Source of the DNA: Syncephalis plumigaleata | Lineage: Eukaryota; Zoopagomycota; Zoopagomycetes; Zoopagales; Piptocephalidaceae | Direction: 5' to 3' | DNA: 64,000 bases | Assembly: GCA_025201365.1 (NCBI GenBank) | Contig: JAIXMF010000005.1 | Coordinates: 124,001-188,000, forward strand | Part shown: positions 49,501 to 61,523 of the stretch, piece after piece | Layout of the letters: every line of letters starts with the position of its first letter | How positions within the stretch are numbered: the first letter of the stretch is position 1 | The notes under the pieces: generated by a model | The model's input: the letters and a program-made list of their open reading frames with translations, nothing else | Database searches by the model: none | Told to the model about the DNA's origin: nothing | Translations under genes and position numbers: made by a program

Positions 49501-50641
49501 CACGCTTGATTAATGGATGATATCTCATTTATTCCATTAATTTCTATTAATTTCTATGAATGCATCTAGTTGTAGTATTAATCTTTCTTTTTAGTTTTCA
49601 GCTAGTTAGTTAGTTAGTCAACATCAGATATCTTCCTTCTAGTGGTTCTTTCGTGGTGGAAATACATTGCTGATAATATTAGTATTGGTAATATCAATAG
49701 TGGGATCTAAGCATATTATTGCAACGTGTAGGCAAGTGAGTATAACATGGCGATAGTTTCTATTTTGATTGATCTAGACAATTGCGCATTATCAAATATC
49801 GGGTTGTTGTTCTTATTACTGATGTATACACGCTATTGAATCTAATCTTTCTTATATAACTAACATTTACTTTTTGTTTTTCTTTCTAGTTCACGACAAG
49901 GATATTTCAATATTTTGTTGTATTTGCTCACACACTTGATTGACATCACTGTCATACAATCTATTATTGAGCAATCAGAATTAGCATTGATCCACTACAA
50001 GTATAATTGTCACGTCAAACCTCGACAGTAGCAGCAAACTATTCATTGGACGACATTAGGTCATTGTTAGTTTAAGAAGAAAGAATAGGAATAGTACATA
50101 GCAACCTTATTATTTCATTTCAATTTCATTATTATCATTATCACCGATACATTTGTCAACAACAACAACAACAACAGAAGCAGCAGTAAGAAGACGAAGA
50201 AGACGAAGAATAAGCGGTAATACATTCAATTACGGTATCGTTAAGGGTTGATAATTTATTTCTGCATTTTAACGAGAGCTGATCTACATTTCGACGTTTG
50301 TTACGCGTTGTTTCTCATCATTCCGACCTTGAACTAAACAATATTGGTGTGCACATATATATTCCTCTCTCTCTCTCTCTCTCTCGTTCACCATCTGTAC
50401 ACCACGTAGCTATCGATATTTTCATATCTTGAGGACGTGTCCCTACCTACATCACCCTTGGATCTTCGTTATAACGTGTTGATATACCCACTATTACCGC
50501 TATTCAATTTCAATCCTGAGCGGTGTTACTCTTTTTATTTTGCGTTCTTATTATTGTTGTAATTAATTATTGCAACATTTGTAGCAGTAGTAGTCGTAGT
50601 AGCAGTATTATTCGGCATTCATCAATCATATTCCATAAATT
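46587..50641. other. 4-kb gene-poor region upstream of PPZ
   Basis: No convincing gene. Long T/C-rich stretches (47300-47360, 47760-47860, 48290-48370, 48650-48780), GT repeats (47694-47707), AT repeats (48449-48462), ACA repeats (50158-50174) and a (TC)n run (50366-50386). Several gtaag sites follow T/C-rich stretches (47879, 49000, 49248), so part of this could be spliced 5' leader of the PPZ gene. Open frames here are low-complexity and not supported. Confidence 0.4.
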
Positions 50642-52141
50642 ATGGGCAACAATCCATCTAAAAAGAGCGGGAATTTGCCGCGAGCTACTTCCACGGGTAA
50701 TACCGCATTGGCTCGTTTTCCAAGTCTCAGCACCAATCCTACCGTTTCCAATATTCCCGAGGAAGTCATCGCGGCACATGAATCCGAGCCAACGGACTCA
50801 ATTCTAATTCGACCACTAAATGCCATCGATGAAGTACCGGCAAGTAATGGCGAGATCACCGCATCGCCTATTGCAACCGAGTCAAGTAGTACGGACACTA
50901 AATCATCCAGTAAAGAGCGAGGAGGCGGTGTTGCAAATATTGACACAGTTCAAGCACGTTCCTTGAGCTCATTAAATGGCACGCTTGGCTCGCCTAAACC
51001 GTTCGATAATGATCTGGATTTGAAACGATCATCTACCGTGGATGTGTTGAATGGCATGGCCGGAGGATTGTCAATGTCAGCGGATAAGCTCAACATTGAC
51101 GATATGATTCATCGATTATTGGAGGCGGGCTATAGCGGTAAAATATCGAAATCGGCACCATTAAAGAACGCGGAGATTATGGCCATTTGTCAGGTGGCAC
51201 GCGAGGTGCTTCTTTCCCAGCCATCGCTTATAGAACTATCGGCTCCCGTCAAGATTGTAGGTGACATTCATGGACAATACCACGATCTACTACGTCTATT
51301 CGAGATGTGTGGCTATCCACCGAGTGCAAACTTTCTATTCCTAGGCGACTACGTGGATCGAGGCAAACAGAGTCTAGAGACAATATTGCTGTTGCTGTGC
51401 TATAAGATCAAACATCCCGAGAACTTTTTCATACTTCGAGGTAATCACGAATGCGCGAATGTCACACGAGTCTACGGCTTCTACGACGAGTGCAAACGGC
51501 GGTGTAATGTAAAAATCTGGAAAACATTTATCAGCGTGTTCAACTGTCTTCCCATTGCTGCCGTAGTTGCCGGAAAGATTTTCTGCGTTCATGGAGGATT
51601 GTCACCACATATGCGTTCGTTGGATGATGTACGCGCACTGGAACGACCATGCGAAGTGCCCGACTATGGCCTACTTAACGACTTACTATGGTCCGATCCC
51701 TCGGAGACGGCAATCGAATGGGAGGACAACGAGCGTGGCGTGAGCTACTGTTTCGGGAAACGTGTAGTGGCCGATTTCCTACAACAATACGACTTGGATC
51801 TAGTATGTCGTGCGCATATGGTAGTGGAGGATGGATATGAATTCTTTGGCGACAGACAACTTGTTACTATATTCTCAGCACCTAATTACTGCGGTGAATT
51901 CGACAATTACGGCGGTGTGATGGGCGTTAGCGATGAGCTGTTATGTAGTTTTGAGTTGCTTAAACCCGTGGAGGAACCATTCCGTCATCGTAAATCCATT
52001 ACACCTACGCCCAATCATGTGAATGAAAGTAAATCTGATATCGACACTAAAGATGCAGCACCTACTGCTTCAGATACTACCAATGGTGTAAGCACACGAC
52101 GACCATCACCACCTCTAATTAGCGAGCCTCAATCAGCCTAG
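50642..52141 (+). CDS. PPZ1: PPZ-type serine/threonine protein phosphatase
   Basis: Fungal-specific PP1-like phosphatase controlling salt tolerance, K+ transport and cell integrity. 499 residues in one exon. N-terminus [11 protein letters not shown] has the Gly-2 myristoylation signal typical of Ppz; residues 2-150 are a Ser/Thr/Asn-rich regulatory tail. The catalytic domain starts at [17 protein letters not shown] and holds all metal and active-site motifs: [59 protein letters not shown] and [16 protein letters not shown]. The phrase [10 protein letters not shown] and the long N-terminal extension favour PPZ over PP1. Intronless, unlike almost every other gene here. It lies downstream of a 4 kb pyrimidine-rich region that may be its leader. 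Confidence 0.93.
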   Translation: MGNNPSKKSGNLPRATSTGNTALARFPSLSTNPTVSNIPEEVIAAHESEPTDSILIRPLNAIDEVPASNGEITASPIATESSSTDTKSSSKERGGGVANIDTVQARSLSSLNGTLGSPKPFDNDLDLKRSSTVDVLNGMAGGLSMSADKLNIDDMIHRLLEAGYSGKISKSAPLKNAEIMAICQVAREVLLSQPSLIELSAPVKIVGDIHGQYHDLLRLFEMCGYPPSANFLFLGDYVDRGKQSLETILLLLCYKIKHPENFFILRGNHECANVTRVYGFYDECKRRCNVKIWKTFISVFNCLPIAAVVAGKIFCVHGGLSPHMRSLDDVRALERPCEVPDYGLLNDLLWSDPSETAIEWEDNERGVSYCFGKRVVADFLQQYDLDLVCRAHMVVEDGYEFFGDRQLVTIFSAPNYCGEFDNYGGVMGVSDELLCSFELLKPVEEPFRHRKSITPTPNHVNESKSDIDTKDAAPTASDTTNGVSTRRPSPPLISEPQSA

Positions 52142-53422
52142 TTACTAGGATATATGTATATATACACATATGCCTATTGATAGAGTAGTGATCATGGTAA
52201 TGGTATACTTGGGTCAACTGGAGGACTGTATCCCCTATTTTATTCATTGGAATCATACTGGATGATGAATGATACGCAAGACAACAAGACATTACAATAT
52301 GTGTAGACAGATGGAGAATAGTTTGTCCATCTAGTCTAGGCACATATACATATATATATATGCACAAGTGCATACATGCATGATGACATGGTTCTAAATT
52401 AACACACACATATATATATGTGTAGACTGCTAACCGGTTCAACTTTTCGCGTTATACTATTATTATACCATTACCATTACCATATCAATCACTATTATAT
52501 TATGAACCAGGTTAATCATCCTCTTATTATTTCCACATTTCTCTTCTCTCAATCTATTTGGATTCAACTCCAACTATATTTCATGAAACAGATACCATTG
52601 TCTCTAGTCAGTTTGTGTTATAGACATGGTATGGTTTCACTGTTCAATGTAGAATGTATACGTTGTATTCGCATTTCCTATGCCTACTTGTCTACTTGTA
52701 CGCGCTTACTTGATTCTCTCTCTCTCTCTCTCTTCCTCTTTCCCTTTAATCCGACCATTTCCATTTCCTATTCCTTTCCTTTCCTTTTCATTTCATTTCA
52801 TTTCATTTTTATACATGCAGACTCGCGTGTGCACGCATTGCTTCTTCTTCTTCTTCTTTTTCTTCTTATATTCCGTGTTGTCATTTACTCTGTGTCAATT
52901 GTTGCCATCCTATGAGTGTAACAATTGATAAGTATGTGTATGTGCCCATCTTCAATGTCATTATTCATCCATCATGCTATTTTGTGTCTGCTCTGTACGT
53001 TTTCACGACATTGATTATGGCAATATTTGTTGGTCTATTTGATTTGAAGACAAAAATGATGATTAACGCATCTACGTGTTAGTAGATATGACATTAATCA
53101 TTCTATTCATGATCTTATCATTCATGGATTACATGCATGCATGCATTCACTGTGCTCTCATTCAAATTAAACTAATTGTCTTTTTTAAAAGATGTACAGG
53201 CTTATCATTAAGCATGATCATTTGATGTTCACATTATTAATTATAAATTATTGTCGGAAAAAAACAAATAAATATTTTTCTTATTTTTTCCATCTTGCAC
53301 GTCATTTCTTACTCTATCTCATTATACACTGACTGGGATCCTACTCTATCTTACTTCACTTATATTCGGAATTACATGACATGCCCTATTTTATCGTTAT
53401 TTATTATCTGTAATTGAACGTC
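52142..53422. other. Intergenic, low-complexity
   Basis: 1.28 kb between the PPZ and TFB genes. Contains AT-rich repeats (52340-52360, 52406-52420), a (TC)n run (52714-52732), pyrimidine tracts with TTCCTTTTC and ATTTC units (52765-52810) and a (CTT)n run (52843-52867). No coding region or RNA gene supported. Confidence 0.5.
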
Positions 53423-55008
53423 ATGTTTTGTGCATGTAAATCATTGAGTCAACGTACATTACGCCATTACATACGTGCTATTACTACAAAAGCTAAAGCT
53501 AAACGAGTGCTTACCCTTCCTAAGCAAGAGAATTGGAAGACTGTGTATGAATCAGCAAAGCGTATTAAGCGTAATTGTCTAGCTGATCCTGACTATGCCG
53601 GTAAGTGTGTAATTAGAGGAAGTAGAGTGAATGAACAATAGTCTGTGTTATTCGCTATATACTGCGAATACGGATCTCGAATCTAATCATATATACAACT
53701 ATTACTAGACTATTTTGTGAATCAGTTCCTCGGTGGAGAAGCCAATATACGAAATAAAACAGTGCTAGAATATATGCCAGGTAGATTATATGATATAGCA
53801 TTTGTTTAATAATGTGCTAATCTATGATAAACGCAACTATAGGACCGGGAGTACTTACCAAGTCATTGTTACGCCATAATGCAAAGGGTGTCATTGTACT
53901 TGAATACGAACCAAACTTCTTGCAAACCAATATAGTAAGTTGGTCTAATGACACGTAAGAGCGGTTACTTACTCTTATTTAGAATTTGGCCAAGCAACAT
54001 TCTAAAGATATGTTAACGGTATTGCCATATCATTCGAGTATGACGGTGGATGCATGGCGTTCTTCCAATGGCATATTTGGCAAGATACCCAAAACTAATT
54101 GGAATACATGTAAGTGTCATTTATATGCTAGTTATATCGTGTATATACATACATAGGTACTTTGCTAATATCATTGATTTACTATTAAATAGTACGATCT
54201 GATCTATTAGTCACGGGTATGTTGAATATGGGTCGATTTCAAATATTGTCCCGTTTCCTGCACAACATCCTAGCTCGTCAGCATATATTTCATTTTGGTC
54301 GTGTTGAAGCAATCGTGGTGTGTGATGAGAAAACCATCGAGGTAAGTTATCCTCATCTACTACATTCTCTACTTGTATTTAACAATTGCAACTACAATTA
54401 GACGGCTCAAGTAGAACTCGGTCATAAGGATTGTCGTCCATTGTCGATATGGACACGTGGTAGTGCCACGATTGAAGTACTCGATGATCATGTACCAAAT
54501 GATGTGTTCTGGCTAAAGGTAACTATTACTTGCCTGTGACAATGTCTATTTACTTACACTATGATTGTTACTTGTCTAGGTGGCAACACCGTTAAAAGTA
54601 ATTAGAATTACACCACTCGTCGAACCATTACTATTTGGTAAGCTATGCAATATTATATATATGTAATGTAAACAATAGTAGCTCATTAGATGATGTATTC
54701 ATTAGCATCACCGGAAGTACTACACTACGTAATGACCATGTTATTCACTAGAAAGCGTCAACCACTCTCTACAGCTATTCGGTAAGCAATTATTATGATT
54801 ATTACTAATGAATAATGATCATTAATTACCGTGTATTCTATTTAGATCATTGGCTCCCGATGCCATAGAACTACTAGATGATTTCCAAGGTGATCCCAAT
54901 ATACTTGTCTATCAAATGACTATGGAACAAGTAAATCAGATTACCGTGAAATTCGACACATGGAGTAAACGACCACTCATACTAAATGAAACATTATCGA
55001 TGGCTTAA
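53423..55008 (+). CDS. Mitochondrial transcription factor B / rRNA adenine dimethylase family
   Basis: KsgA/Dim1-fold protein of the mtTFB/Mtf1 group, which melts mitochondrial promoters or dimethylates the small rRNA. ATG 53423 gives a presequence-like N-terminus (MFCACKSLSQRTLRHYIRAI, basic and Ser/Thr-rich). About nine short exons: VNQFLGGEANIRNKTVLEYM, PGPGVLTKSLLRHNAKGVIV, LEYEPNFLQ (end of SAM site I), IFGKIPKTNWNT, LLVTGMLNMGRFQILSRFLH, HFGRVEAIVV, VEPLLFG, HYVMTMLFTRKRQP. The usual catalytic (N/S)-(L/I)-P-(Y/F) motif is not evident, and the N-terminal GQN(F)L signature reads as VNQFLGG. This favours a transcription-factor (Mtf1-like) role over an active methylase, but the assignment is tentative. 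Confidence 0.75.
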
Positions 55009-55130
55009 GAAAAATAGACTATTTAAAAGTATTCATGTGCATTTATAATAAACGAGTAAATAAGAAAAGGACATCGTTACTATTGTTATTGTTATAGTAG
55101 GATCTATTTTACGTTTATGCCTCTTGATGA

Positions 55131-56522
55131 TTATTCATCATGATCACGCTGATGATTCCAAGCGACACAATCAGCGAATTTAACTGTACTACCTCCAAAT
55201 AGATCCAGTGCACTGAATAGCACAATTATTAAGTGTAAATAATGATCTCGAATGGAGTTGTCCTTACCTGCCAAATGTTAAGTCGACTTTACCGCCAGAT
55301 AATCGATTTACTAGTTGAAGATCATTGATGTCTACATGTAGTATTGGCAACATCAATGTCTAGTTAGTAAATGGCATTATCTACTCCTATACAAATATAT
55401 ATATATATAAGTGATCTAATTACCATTGGCACCACCAGCATATGTTGTAGGAATGGTAGTCCATTCACCAAGACCTGATAGAACAAATAAAGTATTTACA
55501 TTAGTAGAGTAGAATCGTTTACTTGTATCAATCCTACATTTCACTAATTCCTCGTCAATACCACGACAAAGACCTTCGACGTCAGCTGCATGAATTAGAA
55601 ATTCACTAGATTACGTTGTTTAATTAGTAGGACTAGCTTGTATCGTCAATATTTAGTATAATACTTGCCTGCAGTAATTAGCTAAACGATGCAGTGTATC
55701 TATATCATCAATCTTGTTAATATTGAGTAGTGTATATTAGCACGTTACTATTGCATTACCTGCATTCACTTCAGTGTCGGTAATACGACGCCATCTATCC
55801 ATGGCTACCATCCATGTATTGCCTTGTCGACGACAACTAATCATATGCCAGTGTTAGTGAGCTCGTCATCGCATTGAACAACCTATCAATACACTGTAGT
55901 CTTACCTGAGATCCACCACCAATCGTTCACGTCCAATCTCCTTGGACAATGCTTCCAATCGATCCATAGATAGTTGTCCATTTGGAAATAGCCAACTCGT
56001 AACAATGACCTATAATGATACGTTAATAAATAAGAATATAAATTGCAATCTATCTACCTTAGAAGCACCTAGATCTAACCAACGACGAGCATTATCAATT
56101 GTTACTTGACCGCCCAGTTGTAAACCACCTAGATATGCACATGTATACATAATTATGCTTCTAGAAATGCATCAAGTTACTGCGAAATAAAAACGATACC
56201 TGGCCAAGCTTGTAGTGCTTGCACAGCTGCTTCTTCGTTACCAGTGCCCAATTGAATCACGTGTCCACCCGTAAGTTCATGCTGTCGATATAACTGAGCG
56301 TAATAGGCGGCAGATTCACTAAAGAGAACGCGTAATCATAGCTAGTCAGTATGATACGAGTATAGCTGTTAGTCCCCATTACCTTGCTACGAAATTAGTA
56401 CGTAACGCATTGGGATTATGGTCATCCAGAGTACCGCCTACTATCTGTTTGACGTGTCCGTCGTGTAGATCGATACAAGGACGGAAACAAGAACGATACG
56501 CGGTAGGTGCGGTAGTAGTCAT
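55131..56522 (-). CDS. HIS6: HIS6: ProFAR isomerase (HisA family), histidine biosynthesis
   Basis: Isomerises the formimino-AICAR ribotide, fourth step of histidine synthesis; TIM barrel. ATG 56522: [146 protein letters not shown] and [36 protein letters not shown]. CIDLHxGxVKQIVGG and [10 protein letters not shown] are HIS6 signatures of the eukaryotic single-function type. At least nine introns in 1.4 kb, the most fragmented gene in the window. Confidence 0.93.
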
Positions 56523-57240
56523 TGACAAGTCAATAGAAATAACAACAGTTGCTAGAATAAGTAAGGAGGTGAATTATCTACACACTTTTATCCTGTTTGT
56601 TTTGTAATAAACGATTCATACAGAGTGAATAATAATGTAAACATTTATTTATTATTATGTTATCAAATTACTATGTTCGCGTGAAAGACAAAGAAAAGAT
56701 CACCTTTGGATTTGATTGTATAAATAACTAGAAGGATTTAGTTAGATTAGTTTGTATTAATGCCGAACTTACTGCTATTGCGATTGACATTATAATTGAG
56801 TAAATAATAAATTCAAAGAAATATGGGAGCATATGCATTGTCTCTATTGTCACGACGTATCATGTCGTCTAACGTTCAGAGGAAGGAATGGAGTTCAATG
56901 TGTTTACGTATGCTAGTTACACAAAGAATGATGTTCGGTTGTTTTCGGATAGAGTATTAGTTTTTTGGTAGCATCCAGCTCCGTTGTGCCGTAACATACT
57001 AGCAGGGAATGGACGGCACTGCGTTGCAGTTGCGTGATGCAAAAGAACAAGGCATAGTCTGGCCTGTTCCAACAATATACGTGCATGTCTGCGTATACAA
57101 CGCCCATTTTTGGCATGGGTTCGGTGAACGCCCTATTACAGGCTTGCCGAACAAGTAGAGGACAGAAAAATGCACAAGGTTCAAATAAAAGTGAAAAAAA
57201 TTTATTTCTCCTTTAAAATGCTATTAGAACCTCCAACACA
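56523..57240. other. Intergenic, no feature seen
   Basis: About 700 bp; AT-rich HIS6 promoter side, then mixed sequence with a GCA/TGC-rich patch (57000-57060). No coding region or tRNA gene is supported. Confidence 0.4.
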
Positions 57241-57720
57241 TTAACATTTGCATATTTTCGTAGAATGGATGGTTATAGCGAACTCTGTGCTGCTGCTTTC
57301 TTAAACGATTTCCACTTAATGCCTCCGCCTGTCGGAGTTAGTTGCTATTAACCTTAACGGGTCATAACAACGGTGCTTATGTGTTTCCTGGAAGCTACGT
57401 CTTGAGATACTTTGCGTAGGATAGAGGGACATCCTACGCAAGTATACTGTCGCTCGCTTTTGTCGGCTGGGCTATTGCGCTCGCCGACGTTGTTTTTCTT
57501 CTAGTCCTGGTGGGTGCCCGCCGCTCTATGTTTTTCCGGTTTACCTCGGGTCCTTAGCTACGGTTCGGTAGAAGAAATAGACGATAAAACGATATATTCT
57601 TTCGCCGGCCGACGCCGGAGACCGTTAAACGAAGACAAAAGGAAAAGTACGAACAGCATTTTAGCGAATAAAATGTTTATTAAAAATTATAACAGTTTGA
57701 AAGCGTGTTGAATCTTATAA
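57241..57720. other. GC-rich cluster of short inverted repeats
   Basis: Base composition and CpG content differ from the flanks. Perfect short inverted repeats: TTGCGTAGGAT/ATCCTACGCAA (about 57411-57440), GTCGGC/GCCGAC (about 57464-57493), CTCCG/CGGAG (about 57328-57342), CTAC/GTAG (about 57559-57572) and CCGGC/GCCGG (about 57604-57619). Could be a structured non-coding RNA or part of an old inserted element; no known RNA family (snRNA, SRP, RNase P) matches by eye. A frame at 57514-57711 has no recognisable product. Confidence 0.4.
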
Positions 57721-58640
57721 ACTGATACTACCATTTGAGATTGTTGTATTATATGGAGGGAAATAAATGGGCGTGTACTGAATTATCGTAACTATTACAA
57801 CACACGTATTTTGACCGTTAACGCTGCGCGAACAATGGTTACAGTAAAATCAATAGTCATCTAAGATGTTCGAGGCTCCAAAGGCAACACCTATGCATAC
57901 ATGTACAAGAACAATGACCGGAGAAGGAAAAACAACGCGAATGCCTGTCGTACGTCAATGGTTTGGACGTCAATGGCTCATTGATGTCCGTTGCATTCAA
58001 ACGAATAAGGCATGCTATGTACAATGTACCATTGACACGTAGAAGAATGCATGTGCGCGCATGAATAGAATGGACGACATGTTGTGGAACGGCTTCGACG
58101 GCCAATATAATAGGCGAAAGCACGGGTTTAACTCGAATACTACTAATAACTAGACTAGATTATTTATCCATCATCTGCACGGGCCAGTTCTTGGCATTGG
58201 ATAACAAGTTATTGCGGTTGGCAATGCATGCTATAGAAATGTAAGATGTATAGTTTTGTTTCACCATATGGTAGCGCATTACTGATGTAGCAATAGCAGT
58301 AGACACTTGTTTAATCGTAATTCGTTCAATAAAGCATGCAAGTGGAAGAATTTATTAATAGTTGTAACGATGCTGATTGATTGGTATCTCAATGGCAACA
58401 ATGTTTTATTCGGCGGTAAGGTTACAACATTTTTTTACAACTAATGCGTTAAGGAATATGCGCACCATGTAACGTGTCCCTGTACAATAACAACATCATT
58501 CAGTACGTGAATGTACTTGGTAGATGTATAGAGGGCGTTGAATATGCTAGCGACTGCAATACTGAACGAGCGTATGAGATCATAGACGAATATTTCTGTT
58601 ACTTTAGTTTGTTCATAGCACGAGTGATTCGAAACATTCG
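57721..58640. other. Intergenic, no feature seen
   Basis: About 900 bp of mixed sequence without supported genes; short open frames here look accidental. Confidence 0.4.
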
Positions 58641-58642
58641 CT

Positions 58643-58650
58643 TATAAATA
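58643..58650 (+). promoter_or_regulatory. TATA box
   Basis: TATAAATA, 117 bp upstream of ATG 58767, with a (TCA)n repeat (about 58676-58700) in between. Confidence 0.5.
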
Positions 58651-58766
58651 AGTGATATATACGGTACAAGATTATCATCATCATCATCATCATCATCATT
58701 GTCATCATTACATTCATACCGATATCAACAAGCCAGTGCTTACCAGACAAGCCATACTTTTTTAAA

Positions 58767-58952
58767 ATGCCGCAACACATAGGAGGATTTATATTTTTAC
58801 TACTGCTAGTATTATTAGCAGAATCAATTTACAATTATATCCGTCGTAGGTATCTCATCTTCGTTTTTGGATGGAACGTCCCGCAGGAGCCGCCGCTGCA
58901 CCGACCGCAGTTCATTTTTTATTTCGCTTTTGGTCTCCAAAACATTCCATAA
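58767..58952 (+). CDS. Possible small secreted or membrane protein
   Basis: Not recognised. ATG 58767 opens MPQHIGGFIFLLLLVLLAES, a strong signal peptide or membrane anchor, then YNYIRRRYLIFVFGWNVPQE and PPLHRPQFIFYFAFG to a stop at 58950. A gtaggt site at about 58846 could start an intron and give a different C-terminus; a gtaagc donor follows at about 59004. Support is the consensus TATA box upstream and the hydrophobic leader. Layout resembles the small secreted gene at 6200. Confidence 0.35.
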   Translation: MPQHIGGFIFLLLLVLLAESIYNYIRRRYLIFVFGWNVPQEPPLHRPQFIFYFAFGLQNIP

Positions 58953-59125
58953 AGGAGGCACCACTGGTCGACATATCAAGGACGTCCATTGGTGGATAAT
59001 CGAGGTAAGCAAACTTACACTTTATTATAACAATCTTAACTAACAATACTATCATAGGTTAACAAGTAATATTATAAAATGTCCTATTGATACACGTTAA
59101 TAAGTTTTGTATTATTATCTTTATA

Positions 59126-59226
59126 CAGTCAGTAAAATAGTTGGACACACTAGTCTTTAGGGATATTCGCGTTCTTGAGAAATACGAATACCCCTAAGGC
59201 CTAGTGTGTCCAACTATTTTACTGCC
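59126..59226. mobile_element. Tc1/mariner-like MITE (foldback element)
   Basis: About 101 bp with near-perfect terminal inverted repeats of about 40 nt: CAGTAAAATAGTTGGACACA (left arm from 59130) against its reverse complement ending at 59224, with a few mismatches and a 15-20 nt loop. TA dinucleotides flank both ends (59124-59125, 59227-59228). The CAGT terminus, TTGGACAC block and TA target are typical of Tc1/mariner/pogo ends. No transposase inside: a non-autonomous element. The near-perfect arms suggest recent insertion. Confidence 0.75.
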
Positions 59227-59228
59227 TA

Positions 59229-60276
59229 TGTAATTGTTATATATACAATAGCCACTCGTCAATTTACCCAATCCTTTGATATGTCACTTGGATAAGCAAT
59301 CTTCTTTTTATTAACATTTAACTGCTTCAATTATATTTATAATGATAATGTCTACGTTTTAATAAGTATTGATATGTCCATTTATAACTACATGAACTAT
59401 CACGGTTATTGTTGCTATACTAGTTACGATGATCATCGACCATGTGCCATTCGCGATGATGATGATGATGATGGTGTACATAAGGATTTGAATGTAGAAT
59501 AGCTCAGCACACATGGTAGCGTGGCATGCCATTCTAATTTTGACATCACATGGACTAAATGATGCCTGTCGGTTAGCACCACGCGTTCAAGTCATCGATT
59601 AAAGAAACGACAACTATCGCTGCAGCTATAGTAGGTTGATGATATCCAGATGTGTGTACGTGTGTACGTTCGTGCGTGGGTGCGCGTGTATATGTGTGTA
59701 CGTGCGTATATGGAGTAGGAGAGAGGTGAATAGTAACGCGAATGTTCTTTATCATACTATTTTTTTTTACGTATGGACGCTAATCCAATCAATGAAGCCA
59801 CCTCTTGCTATACACGCGCTCATACTTCACGCACACTTTACCATACACTCTCATCATTCACTCTCATCATTCATACAATTGCCACTGACAGATATATCCA
59901 TCATCAAATTGCTATCTCTTTACTACTAACCACGCTCTCTCTCTCTCTCTCGGTCCAAGTCATTACTTCTCATCTCACACTTTCTTTCTCCTCCTTCTCC
60001 TCCACTTACTATTGTAAACCCAGTCTACTTTCTTCTACGTTCGGTTATTTACACTGATATCCACACTTTAGCCGCGGCCAACTTGTGACTATACACCTGT
60101 TATTAGTGTGTTTATTATTATCATTATTATCACTACAGGCAAGTGATGTAGCCGTAGTCGCCTACTCGACCGAGGATGAAATACACGCTTAATACGTCTA
60201 GCGACTAGTTATGCTAACAAGTATATGATTGCACAACTATAGATTGAGACTAGTATCCATATTATACACGTTCATC
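59229..60276. other. Intergenic / MOB1 upstream region
   Basis: About 1 kb. Contains (GAT)n (59455-59472), a GT-rich tract (59651-59710), T/C-rich tracts and a (TC)n run (59935-59951). A cag acceptor-like site at about 60140 suggests part could be spliced MOB1 leader. No coding gene supported. Confidence 0.4.
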
Positions 60277-61291
60277 ATGAGTTTCATCAGGTAACGAGTC
60301 CTCCATTTCCCTTCCCTCCTTTATAGAAAGCAATAGCTCGTCTTACTCGTGTTGCTTTCGCTCCTCTCTAGTAAACTGACTTCCAAGTCCAAGTCGAAAC
60401 GACCCGACTTATCGTCGTCACAGCCGCTCTTTTTGCAGCGGCCATTCGTAAATGCCTCGGTGGCCAATGGTAGTTTCCGTAAATTCGTTGGCTTACCCAA
60501 ATATGTGGATAGCAACGAATGGCTAGCCACCAATAGTAAGTAGCAAATGATCGCCTTGTTACTAAATCGATAGAGCAGCACTGAGAGTGTAACATATTCG
60601 CTAATCTTTTTCTATCTATCTATCTATTTCTACATTTCTCTGTTAGCCTTTGATTTCTTCCACAATCTCAATCTATTCTACGCGTCAGTTTCCGAGTTTT
60701 GCAGTCCACATGATTGCGCGATAATGGGCGCTGGACCAGGGTAAGTTTATGCAACGTAATCAATGTCTAATCTATCATGCAATACGCTAAACAATACCAT
60801 CACCATTTATTCTATGCATTTATCATGTATGCTTCATCGATATGCTTTCCATTAGAATCGAATATACGTGGACCGATTCTCAACGACGTAATGTCAAATT
60901 GCCCGCACCACACTACATCGATTATGTTACAACTTGGATTCAAAACCTATTGGACGACGAGTCTGTATTTCCAACGCGTGCTGGTAAGTAGAATAGTTGC
61001 CACAGATGCAATAACTAATGCATTCTCTATTACTTATCATTAGGCCATGATTTCCCTCGTGATTTCTCCACCACGGTACATCAAATCTTTAAACAATTGT
61101 TCCGTGTATTCGCCCATATCTACTGGTCACACTACGACAAGTTGATCCATCTTCGTCTAGAGGGCCATTTCAACTCGTTATTCGCGCACTTTATGGCTTT
61201 CTCTCGTGAATTCGATCTGCTAGAGAAAAAGGAACTCGTACCACTAAACGAGCTTATCGCCGAGATGGAAGCTGCCGGTAAACTCGGCTAA
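60277..61291 (+). CDS. MOB kinase activator (Mob1 family)
   Basis: Binds and activates NDR/LATS-type kinases in mitotic exit, septation or cell polarity networks. Exons: 60277-60290 (MSFI), from 60372 (SKLTSKSKSKRPDLSSSQPL, FVGLPKYVDSNEWLATN), TFDFFHNLNLFYASVSEFCS then PHDCAIMGAGPG, EYTWTDSQRRNVKLPAPHYI, DYVTTWIQNLLDDESVFPTR, and GHDFPRDFSTTVHQIFKQLF, RVFAHIYWSHYDKLIHLRLE, GHFNSLFAHFMAFSREFDLL. The zinc ligands Cys/Cys (EFCSPHDC) and His/His (AHIYWSHY) are present. About 230 residues, the family size. Sequence alone does not decide between Mob1 and Mob2 subfamilies; the splice junction ATC AG|T AAA places the start. Confidence 0.9.
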
Positions 61292-61523
61292 TGCTACATT
61301 CATTTATTTTAATAATAGGATACTATAATGTATCAGTGATCGATGTTGCTATGCTAGTATGAAAGATGCTCGAGTTGAATAAAAACGGCTAATAAACAAC
61401 AATCGTCGTGTTACGACTAGAATGTCATACGATTATATGATTATGCTAACATTCTTATTAGATCAATGACATGCTGTTTCTTTATTGATTCATGTCTTGT
61501 CAATAGGATCGCATTACGCGCCA

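Noticed and set aside
57857-58123. 88-codon minus-strand frame
   Set aside because: No domain, unusual Cys/His/Arg composition, no promoter or splice support; probably accidental.
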